A stretch of 64,000 bases of DNA, taken from Phascolarctos cinereus (Eukaryota; Chordata; Mammalia; Diprotodontia; Phascolarctidae). The position numbers and the translations under genes were made by a program. The notes under the pieces are model-generated. The model searched no databases. It was not told where the DNA came from and saw only the letters and a program-made list of their open reading frames with translations. The stretch spans positions 62,001 through 126,000 of the forward strand of contig NW_018344194.1 in the NCBI RefSeq assembly GCF_002099425.1. The letters are read 5' to 3'. Every line of letters starts with the position of its first letter. The first letter of the stretch is position 1. Below are positions 55,116 to 64,000 of the stretch, piece after piece.

Positions 55116-58100
55116 AGGGCTCTAGAAAACTTTGTAAACTATTATGAAGTTCCAGGCTAGAAACAGAATGTTGGGTGTCCCCCTAAGTATGTTACAGAGA
55201 GAATTCTTGTTAGGTATGAAGTTGGATCAGAAGGCAACTGATGTATTTTACAACCCAGAGATATTGTGTGATTCTGTCCGAGCATCTTAGGGAAATGGGT
55301 AGTGTTTTCCTCCCTGTGGTATGGTGTTCCCAAATGCCACCATGCTCTTAGCTTGAATTGAAAGGCGGTTGAGTTATAGTCCCTTGTGGCTCTAAGTCTG
55401 GAGCCTTTGCTACTAGACTGTGTTGTCCCACAATGTCACATGAGTATCAGCCAAAACTACTAAATCCTGTTAGCCTGAGGAATTGGAGTCTTGGGACTGA
55501 GTCAGGGGAGGGGAATATGGGAGGGAATGTGTTAGCTATCTTCAAGCCTAGGGACTGTCTGGTGGAAGAGAGATTAGCCTTGTTCTTGGCCCTGGAGAGC
55601 TAGCCTAGGATAAATAAGTGCCAGCTGCAGAGGTAGATTTCAGTTTAATACAGGAAATATTTCCTACGAATTAGGCCTAACCCCAAGTGCATGGGGCCAT
55701 CTTGGGAGTTAGTGGCTTCTTCATTTGAAGGACTTAGAACAAAGGCTTGTCACAGAGGCCATTACTATCTGGGCTCAGGTCTGACTAGGTGGCCACCAAG
55801 TTGTCTTGTTTGCTACTAGACATTACACATAAAATGATAACTTTTCCAAGATCCCTCCTGACATTTTTTTAAATCTGTGTGGAGAAAATCCAGTGAAGTA
55901 AAGGGAGGAATTGAAACAAAAGCCTCATGATGGTGCCACCCATAAGACCTAGTGTTTCCATCTCTCCTCCTCCTGCCCCAAGAAGGCTGCTCCACATTTG
56001 GCTCTGTCAGAGTCAACCTGGGGCTGTCAGAGACAGGCATAGATGCCTCTCCAGCTCTGCCATCGTATGAAAGGAACATCTTCAGGCCAATCCTTCAGGC
56101 CCCTGGAGAGTCGGCAGATGGTGGCAGCAGGCAGAGTAAGTTCTACAGTTTCCCTTTTCTTCTATCACAAAGGATTGAGGAGGAAGGATAAATGAGAAGA
56201 CTAGAAGTGGAGTGTAGGACATACAAGGGCATAGAAGAGCGTGTGAAACTGCTCTGTGTTGCTTCTTCCTTCCCTTTGTGTGACTAAACACAATTTGGAA
56301 CTAAAATCTTTATTTCCTCACCCCTTCCTTTGCTTCCTTTTTTCAGTTTTTTTTTTTTGGGGGGGTGGAAGGTCTATTTTATTTGATGTAAAGAGGGGCC
56401 AGATGAGGAGAAATTGACAAACTTGGTTGTGACTTTTTACTAAGAAAATTGGATTGTGTTTCAGGTATGAGTCAGGGTCTGATTAGAAACGTCATTTTTC
56501 TTTTTCTTTTTTAAATTTTAATTTAAAAAATACATACTATAACCAGAAATTGAATAGAGCATGGCAAAGCTGCCCTTTCTGCTTCTGACTATCTGCATGT
56601 GAATGACTCAGGGCCTAGGGGGTTTGGCTTGAGATGACAAGGTAATTCTTTATTAGCCCCTGATCAGAATGACCAATAGTTGAGTTTATCATTCACCAAA
56701 TCTTTACGAAGGGACTATACCCATTAATCTCCGTTGGAATCTCCATGCGACAAGTTGCTTTTCCAAAAAATGCCAAAAAATGGCAGCCATGAATACATGG
56801 CAGCTAAAGCCCATGTTCTTTGCCTCTGGTAGCCTGAGTTCTAGACTGTCTGTTTTGGTTGTGTTCTTTACTGATCCTAGGTGAATGGATACCAGACCTG
56901 AGATAGGCACATGTGGTCTTAGTGAGCATGTGGAAGTTCCAGAGTTTGACATTCTGGGATCTTTTGGTAGGGGCTGACTATTGGCAAGAAAAGGAGTCCC
57001 CAGAAACTAGTGCAGCTTTCTAGGAGAAGATAGTCTGTGGCATGAGGATAAACCCAATCTTGGCCCAGAAAGCCAGAAGACCTCTGCTATAAGGGAGAGA
57101 GTACAAAGCCAAGGTCAAATGCAGAAAGCCCATACAGTAATCCCACAAATTGTTTTGTAGTCTTTGAGGTTTAAGTGTCTCAGTTATTTTTTTCCACTTG
57201 CTTACCTCTGTTTCTGGCAAATATATGCTTCTGAAGATTCTGTATTAAGCATTTCTTTTGTGTAGGAAACAAATAGCTGTCCCATACATGATTCATATTG
57301 CACATTGAGTACTTTTCAATTCTTCCATTTTGGAAGGGCCTTAGACATTATATGAAATCTAAAGTATAACTAGATTTTCTTCACAGCCCTGAGTTAAAGG
57401 GGTAATAATTAGAAGATGTGAGAAAAGGGACCCTCACTATTCCCATTAGGTGTTAGGCATCCTACCTCACCCTGCACTGAATAAGATCCCACCACAATGC
57501 AGAAGAATCCCTTAGCAGAGAATAGAGAGAGACAAGTGACCCTAGCAGCAGTTATTATTGTCAAATTAACATTGTACATCAATGTAATCAACACCTTGAC
57601 CATTTATTTCCTCTTCTCATTCCTGGCTCCTTTGGGTCTTTGCAGGAATACTGAGAAATACCTATATTTGGTGCTTAGGTGCTATGCAAAGTTCCAGGAA
57701 GCAGAGTACCTGCAGTTCTGGTCAAAGGAGGTTTCATTGTTTGTGTGTTTCTAATTAGAATTCCTTTCCTAACAGAAGCTGGCACCTTCCCAGTGTCTTT
57801 GTCTGTCAGCTCCATTGATCTGGAGAGCAGCTCATTTCTATTTCTTTTCTAGAGAGACAGGAGGAGCCTGTATTTGCCATTAGGGTAGCTAACTGGTTGG
57901 TTTTTTCAAGTGAAAACACTGGAATTAGGTGGATTGAGTCCCATTAATTAGTAGAAATGACTTTAAAGAGAAGTGCTCCCTGTGCTTGGCAGTATTTATG
58001 ACATCCCAATAGAAAAGGGGACCTTCCCCTAAGTTCTGCCATTCTGTCAGCATGAGAGTGTGTGTGAACACACACACACAGACATCCCTCATTCTCTGTC

Positions 58101-58734
58101 TCTCCTTTTAATAAAGTAAACCTATTTTAAGCATTTATTTAACTGTTTGGGTCTGGGTTTAGAGTAGACCCTAAACATAAGTTCCCAGAAACCTATTCTT
58201 TATTCATACTCTTCATTTAATCCTTGCTTAAACACATTTTGTTCAAATTTAGAAACTCCTTTTTTATTTAAAAAGTACCCCCAAAAAAGCATTCTCTCTA
58301 ATATTGTAGATCTCTAAGATTTTTTCTAGCTCCAATCTCTTGTGTTAGCTAGTATGCTATAGGTGAAAATGCCTAAAAGAAAGAGAAGGATTTCTACAGA
58401 CAACATACACCTTTGTTGAAGGACTGTACTCCAATAAAACAGTAAATGAAGAGCCCAGAGAGTTCATCCCAACATCCTAGGCCAATACACAAAGACTTTA
58501 GCAATCATAAGACAGCTAGCTGTTCAGTCGATTACTGACATTGGGCCAAGATGAATAGAACCACGTTCTTAGGTACTAAGAAAATTGACAGTGATGCCAG
58601 CTAAGCCACTGCCAGTCTACTCTGAAAGCTTGTGCAGAATGGGAGTGGCACCAAGAAATCAGAGAAGGGAAAATGTCACCCCAATATTTTAAATGGGTAA
58701 GAAAACGGAGCTGTTTTTCTTTTTTTAAAAATCA
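55116..58734. other. 3.6 kb with no recognised gene
   Basis: Mostly unique sequence with faint decayed repeat traces. A T/G run lies at 56348-56366 and a short CA run at 58070-58081. Frames of 60-94 codons on both strands lack domains. Confidence 0.4.
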
Positions 58735-58876
58735 GGTTTGTATTATCTGTAAATTTCTTAATCCTTCATCCTATCTCTTTAAACAAGTCATTGAGAAAAA
58801 TGTCAAGACAGCCCAGGGCTAAGCACATGTTTCTGGGGTGCTCCATTGTCCATTTCCTTCCAAATTGTCCTAGTTC
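58735..58876. repeat. CR1/L3 LINE internal fragment
   Basis: tattatctgtaaatttctta, acaagtcattgagaaaaatg, agcccagggctaagcacatg and ctggggtgctccattgtcc resemble a known internal CR1-family segment. I cannot assign orientation. Confidence 0.5.
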
Positions 58877-58899
58877 TTAATAGCAGCTCTGGGAGTTAG

Positions 58900-59270
58900 A
58901 GGGTTTTTCACAAAAGAAGAAAACAGACAAGTAGAAGACAATAAAACAACAGGTCTTTATTAGCATGAGGTTGAACTCACAAAGGAAAGATTTAAAACTT
59001 AAAATGAAATTCTCCAGTGTAGGAGCATGGGGGCAGACAGCCATGGTGGGGGAAGGGACAGTGGCTGTGACACTGCCTGGACTGTCCTTTGGACCATAGA
59101 TGGATGAGAAGGGGGGTCAGCTGTTGTCCTTCAGAGAGAATAGTTCAGGGAGAAGGAGAATCAGGCAAGAAGAGGGGCTTGCCCAGTATCCAGAGCAATG
59201 CCAGTATCCAGCCAGAGACCTTTATGGGTCTCTGAGAAGAGCTCCTTTGGGATGATCAAACAGGTTCATA
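58900..59270 (-). other. Possible minus-strand polyadenylated 3' end (terminal exon or old LTR-like repeat)
   Basis: On the minus strand CTCATGCTAATAAAGACC gives a clear AATAAA signal at 58957-58962 (plus coordinates), followed downstream by a T-rich GTTGTTTTATTG segment, as at a cleavage site. Upstream (58990-59250) is GC-richer DNA without a convincing reading frame. It could be a 3' UTR, a retrocopy or an LTR fossil. I do not recognise the family. Confidence 0.25.
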
Positions 59271-59274
59271 GACA

Positions 59275-59465
59275 CATCAAGTCATAGGTTTAGAGCTAGA
59301 AATTGTACTACAGGCCATCAAGTCCATCCCTTTCCTTTATCAGCTGAAGAAACAGAAGTACCAAGAAGTGAAATGATTTGGCCACAGCCCCACAGCTAGG
59401 CTAAGTCCAAGGGAGGATTCAAATCTAGTTCTTCCTGATTCTAAGTCCCACACCTAGCACCCAGT
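59275..59465 (-). repeat. MIR3 SINE
   Basis: gtcataggtttagagctaga, gccatcaagtccatcccttt, ctgaagaaacagaagtacca and tggccacagccccacagcta. Confidence 0.85.
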
Positions 59466-59574
59466 CATCATCAGTAAGTGACTTACCATTAGATCTAGCC
59501 ATCATTTGGCTACCTATGGCTCACTGGTCAACATAATCTATGAGTCTACCATTGGGTCATAGAAGAGTTCAGTA

Positions 59575-59740
59575 GCTTGCTTTGTATATATTTGTTTGCA
59601 AGTTGTCTCTCCCAATAGATTGCGAGCTCCTTGAGGGCAGATATTGTCTTTTGTCTCTTTTCATATCCCCAGAATTTAGCAGAGTGCCCTGCACATAGTA
59701 GGTGCTTAATAAATGTTTATTGATTTATTAATATTGGTGT
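59575..59740 (+). repeat. L2 LINE 3' end
   Basis: attgcgagctccttgagggc, agatattgtcttttgtctct, ctgcacatagtaggtgctta and ataaatgtttattgattta. Confidence 0.93.
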
Positions 59741-59777
59741 TGACATAATTTATCAAGCATGTACAACTACCGACAAT

Positions 59778-60025
59778 AGAATAATAATAACTAGCATTTA
59801 CATAATACTTTACGGTTTGCAAGATAATATTTTACATGTTATCTCCTCATAATTCTACAAGGTATGTATTATTACTGGCATTATTTTACAGATGAGGAAA
59901 CTGAATTGGGGAGAAGTTAAGTTCACTTGCTCATGATTATAGGGCTTTTAAGTGTCTGAAGCAGAATTCAAATGGTTCTTTTTCTGACTCCAAATCCCAC
60001 GCTGCACCACTTAGCTGCCTCTAAC
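59778..60025 (-). repeat. MIR_Mars-like CORE SINE, near full length
   Basis: aataataactagcatttaca, taatactttacggtttgcaa, TTTACAGATGAGGAAACTGA and cccacgctgcaccacttagc. Confidence 0.9.
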
Positions 60026-60061
60026 CAGATACTAGAATTGGAGAATCAGACTCACCATAAA

Positions 60062-60138
60062 AATCACTCATTCATTCATTCAAGAAGTATTATTAGGTAT
60101 CTCCCATGTTCCAGGAGCCATGCTAAGTGCAATTCCAG
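60062..60138 (+). repeat. Unnamed dispersed repeat family A (fragment)
   Basis: aagaagtattattaggtatc, tcccatgttccaggagccat and gctaagtgcaattccagcta. Confidence 0.6.
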
Positions 60139-60884
60139 CTATAGGAGCAGCCTTTCAAAATGGCCCTGAAGCAATGGAGGAGGGATTGGAGGAGGAAGAG
60201 GGAGAAAAGCCAAGCCTTTGTCTTAAAAATCCTTTTTAATCACACTCACCGTGTGCTATATTAGTGGGTGCATAGCATATGGGATTATAAAACTCATAAG
60301 ATATTCTTAGAAATATATGGCATGTGTGGGTGTGCTCTATGGAACTGAAATTATAGTTTTATCATTGATGTTTTATAGAGGAGGGAAAATATCAAGGCAG
60401 ATAACTCCCCCTTGGGCATGTACTGCATTTGGTTCACAGCTCCAAGTTTGGGGCTCTAACCCCTTGGCTCTCCCATCAAACATGTTTCACACATGAAGAA
60501 ACTTCAGAAAGAAGCCTGTTCCAAAGTGTCCCATGATTTAATACTTCATTAGAAATGGCATTTCAATACACCGCATGCCTGTGCTCTGGTAACTAGCCAA
60601 GACTCAGGCAACAAAGACAATATTTAAGGCTTTATTGATGAATAGGTTTTATTTTTAGCTTAAAAGTTGGACCAAATGAAAATCCACATGGAGGAAATTA
60701 GAATCTGCCAGAAACAATCACACTGGCTGGGGCTTGGGAATGGGGACAGGAAACACCCATTAGTGCTAATGGGAGTCATAGGCCTGCCTCTGAGTGGCAG
60801 GAATCTCCTCAGAAACCTTGTACTGATTCAGAAAGAGCTCTGGCATAGCATTGAAGCTAAATCTATATTTTTTTTAAAATCCCA
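60139..60884. other. Repeat-free stretch
   Basis: No gene. AT-rich core at 60600-60670. Candidate conserved noncoding DNA (see findings). Confidence 0.35.
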
Positions 60885-61075
60885 CAGGCTCAGGATCACA
60901 GGATTGAGAGGAGTCAGGAATCTTCATGATCATCTACATTTCATTTGACAGATACTGAAACTGAGGCCTGCTTGGCAGATGAGACTTGTCCAAGATCTTA
61001 CAAATGTTACCTACTAGAACGAGGCTTGGAACCTAAATCTCCAGATGCCAAACTCACCATTCTTGCCTGCTTTCT
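60885..61075 (-). repeat. MIR3 SINE
   Basis: aggattgagaggagtcagga, tttgacagatactgaaactg and tgagacttgtccaagatctt. Confidence 0.82.
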
Positions 61076-61668
61076 CTTCATCTCCCTAACTGCAGTTGAC
61101 TGAACTTGAGTCTCGTGAACAGCATTTTGGTAGATCTCTGTATAGGGTCTGGTTGGGAGTGAGTGACCATTTAGTTCATTGAAGATGATTTGAGATTTCT
61201 TGATCATGTCTACTTTCCACTCTGTATAGCTACCTCTATTTTGCTTCAAAAAGAAAATGTACCCTAAGCGAGAAGAATTCTGCTAATCAGCACCGGCCAT
61301 ATGAGTCGACCAACTGAATGACCATATGTGGTCTTTAGAGAGCTAAGTAGGGCCAGCCCAAGAAAGCCTGAAAGGACACATTTCAAGGGTCATCAGGGAA
61401 GTGTTCCCAAAGGAGGTGATTTTTAGCTATGTCTTACAGAAGGTGATCTGGGGAAGGGACTGAAGAGGCGGTTTGGTTGAATGTGTAGCACCCTTTGGAG
61501 GGAACAGGATTATAAGCAAGGCTAAGCTATGGGGATTGGAGAGATGATATTTTTGTTACTTTATGCGGCTTTTATCTGTGATTTCCTTGGTATAGGGAAT
61601 TCTCTACAGGGATACTCCCTTTATGAATGCAGATTAGCAACTTTTTTTGCAATTTATGGTCTCAGTTG
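61076..61668. other. Unrecognised sequence
   Basis: No supported feature. 61400-61520 may be old family A. Confidence 0.35.
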
Positions 61669-61669
61669 C

Positions 61670-61802
61670 TTGAGCCATTGAAAAATGACATGACTTTCCA
61701 AAGGTCACACAGCCAAAATTTGGAAGAAGTGATACTTGGATTCAAGTCTTTTTGACTCCAGGGTCAGCTTTCTATCCACAATTGTCATGCTGCCTTTTAA
61801 TG
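61670..61802 (-). repeat. MIR SINE
   Basis: gacatgactttccaaaggtc, acacagccaaaatttggaag and ggtcagctttctatccacaa. Confidence 0.82.
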
Positions 61803-62144
61803 GATTTAAGCCAGCAAAACTACCCTTAACTCTAAATGAGCAACCTTACTCACCAAACACCTCCTCCATATTGTCTTCCTTGATATCCCAGAAGTGATCT
61901 ACCCTTTCTCTGAAATGGAATAATACTTCATAGCTCTCTGTGAGTTTTAATACTATGTATTATAGATATCTGTGTGTGCGCCTCCGCTCTACTCACCCCC
62001 GTCAGACTGTGAGTTCCTTAAGAACTGATGCTCCAAACATAGTTGTGATAGCTCAGCTAAGGCACTGGAATTGATATTCAACAGGGTTCTTCTCAGCTTT
62101 GAGTTCTTCTCTCATGTATTGTCCACATCACAAGTCTACTTTGA
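61803..62144. other. Weak L2-like remains
   Basis: ctgtgagttccttaagaact near 62008 resembles an L2 tail. The rest is not recognised. Confidence 0.4.
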
Positions 62145-62318
62145 TGAAGGAACATGGTAGAACATTCAAATCATGCATCTCCTGCTTTCTATTTGTGTAA
62201 CATTGGGCATGTGATTTAACCTTTGTGGCCCTTGATTTCTTTGCCTGTAAGGTGAAGGGATTGAAATGGATTGCCTCTGAGGTCCTTTCCAGATTTAGAT
62301 CTAAGATCCTATGAAGTA
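62145..62318 (+). repeat. MIR3 SINE
   Basis: gtgtaacattgggcatgtga, ccttgatttctttgcctgta and cctctgaggtcctttccaga. Confidence 0.83.
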
Positions 62319-62339
62319 TGTTTTCTAAAAGCAGCAGCT

Positions 62340-62410
62340 CTTGCTATTTTCAGCACCTAGGACAGTGCCTTCATAGGGAAGGGGGTTAATAAAAGTTTGT
62401 TTGATGGAAT
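62340..62410 (+). repeat. L2 LINE 3' tip
   Basis: ttcagcacctaggacagtgc and ttaataaaagtttgtttgat. Confidence 0.7.
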
Positions 62411-62597
62411 CCAGTTGACCTCATCCATCTTTTGATCTCTTTCACCATTTTCAGGATACTATTCACATGGAAGGAGCAATGTTTGTTCTGTTTAATTGAA
62501 TTGAATGAGTACTTTCAGAAGGAAGGAGCACCTTTGTTGTGGTGGTCGTGGAATCTGCTGCCCCCAGAGGCTATTTCACACAAGTCCCAGTGATTCT

Positions 62598-62735
62598 CCT
62601 TCTAGACATGCAATTTAGCCAGGTCTCTTCCCCTCACTTGGCTTCAATTTCCCAGCTGTGAAATGGGGATAATAATGCTTTTGCTGACTCCTTCATAGTA
62701 TGATTGTAATGAAAGGATTTCTGTGACTTGTCTAT
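62598..62735 (+). repeat. MIR SINE
   Basis: atttagccaggtctcttccc, cagctgtgaaatggggataa and tcatagtatgattgtaatga. Confidence 0.82.
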
Positions 62736-62744
62736 GAACATTTT

Positions 62745-62850
62745 TCTCCATTAGAATATAAACTCCTTAAGAACAAGGAATGAGCCACCCTTGTGAGTGC
62801 TTGGCATAAGTAGGTGATTAAAAAATTCTTGTTGACTGACTGATCCCTGG
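62745..62850 (+). repeat. L2 LINE 3' end
   Basis: ttagaatataaactccttaa, gaacaaggaatgagccaccc and aattcttgttgactgactga. Confidence 0.85.
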
Positions 62851-64000
62851 AGTTTGGAACTTTTGTTGTCATAGTAACATAATATGTCAATACTCTAGTA
62901 AGTCAATGATATGTGATTCCATAGCTGTTGACATTCTTTCTATTTATATAGAATAAAACCCACCCATATCTGTACTATCATGTTCATATTTTGCCCCAGG
63001 ACTTCTCTAAATTTCATCATGGGAGACTCCTTGATTGATAGGGGCCTTCCTAGTATTCCCTTGATGTGAATTGATCTGAATGGAAGAATGGGCTTCATGA
63101 GCTCCTTATGATTCCTTGATACATTGACTGGTACATCTTGAACTGTCATAGCTTTCATTGATTGCATCTGATTCTTCATTTGATTAATTCTTAATGTGAT
63201 TGCTTTAATTCTTCCATGATTTGTCATTCATCATGTGTTCCAGCTGTCTCCCATTCACCATGCACCTTTCCACTGCCCATGGAATGATTCTCAACTTCAT
63301 TGTCTTTGACACTATGGTATTTCATGCCTCATAATTATATAACACCATCAGAAAAAGACTGGTACTGAAAAAGAAGGACCTTCTTTCAGGAAGAAATACA
63401 GAAATAGAACAATGTACACTTTAGCTGCATGACCACTGGTTGGAAAGGTTACTGGAGAAATTAGTGTATAGTCATGTGCTAAGCCACACCAAGCATGAGG
63501 TAAGGAAGTCACTGTGTATTAAAACAGCATTGCCTTCCTTATCTTGGGGATAACTGACCAACTCTACTTTTTACTGCCAAACAACTGCCTTAGTTTTTTT
63601 TTTCTTTCCATCCTCCACCCAGACTATTTCCTCCACAAAACAATGGTTTTCAGTTGTGTTCATTTCCATCTCACATGGCTCACATCAGTATTCCTCCTAT
63701 CCACCATTAGAGAGAAGGGTTATGTACCACTGACACCAAAACCAGGTCTCTGGCAAATCTCTACTGGTTAGACATTAGGTTTGGCATGTTCCATCTCTTT
63801 TGGTCTTGCAAAAAACAAAAGATCTTTCCTAATAGCATAAATAGGAAGTGCTACAGTGTGATGATTAAATCAAGTGATACAATGATCTGCTAGTCCAATT
63901 TTCTGCTAGTCACTGACCCAGAAGTCTCACAGACTCTGATCTTCACCCTCTAAGCTTTACAACCTTCTCCAGAGTAGGTGAGGAGCAAGAAGAGATTATG
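62851..64000. other. Unrecognised 1.15 kb at window end
   Basis: No gene or named repeat. A minus frame of 95 codons (63227-62940) has no recognised domain and is not called. T-run at 63593-63602. Confidence 0.35.

Noticed and set aside
62940-63227. 95-codon minus frame, Met/Ile/Lys-rich
   Set aside because: No domain, no relation to nearby elements and no splice or promoter context. Length is within chance for AT-rich DNA.

Overview
The window looks like a piece of a mammalian nuclear genome, most probably a marsupial. The dispersed repeats point there: tRNA-headed CORE SINEs that start with a GGGCAGCTAGGTGGCGCAG-type head and end in AATTGCCTAA plus A-tail (WSINE1-like), longer CORE SINEs whose 3' end (gagtcggacacgactga-type) resembles RTE LINEs (Mar1-like), marsupial-type L1 3' ends, an L1 ORF1-only element resembling HAL1, and many old MIR/MIR3, L2 and CR1/L3 fossils. 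I cannot name the species or chromosome. Repeat family names come from memory of consensus sequences, not from a database search.

No host protein-coding exon can be supported. All long open frames are low-complexity translations of simple repeats, pieces of LINEs, or chance frames through old repeats. The only certain host gene is a tRNA-Ser(CGA) on the minus strand at 35483-35564, with intact cloverleaf, A and B boxes and a T5 terminator.

Layout. 1-4285: a Mar1-like SINE, then a 2.6-kb minus-strand L1 3' part split by a WSINE1-like SINE with a 14-bp target duplication. 4285-10000: short tandem repeats and a roughly 2-kb old unnamed dispersed repeat carrying two nested SINEs. 10000-19200: MIR/MIR3 and CR1/L3 fossils, a long GAA tract and a plus-strand L1 tail. 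19200-20390: plus-strand L1 3' end. 21400-30500: L2, a GC-richer stretch (23700-24850), and several minus-strand L1 tails. 30500-36200: CR1/L3, unique sequence, a pyrimidine-rich minisatellite, then the tRNA gene. 36200-49990: unique sequence mixed with L2, MIR3, Mar1-like and WSINE1-like SINEs and a large TG-type repeat. 50260-54540: a cluster of L1-related 5' regions (two HAL1-like 5' ends in plus orientation, one nearly complete HAL1-like unit, then a minus-strand L1 5' end with two 137-bp tandem monomers). 54595-64000: L2, CR1 and MIR remnants in otherwise unrecognised sequence.

The genes do not form a pathway. This is intergenic or intronic DNA with one Pol III gene. I found no convincing novel system. 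The better leads are the L1/HAL1 junction and monomers, a MIR-like SINE subfamily with three copies in 5 kb, the alternating purine-pyrimidine repeat at 41.4-41.76 kb, and a few repeat-free stretches that could be conserved regulatory DNA.
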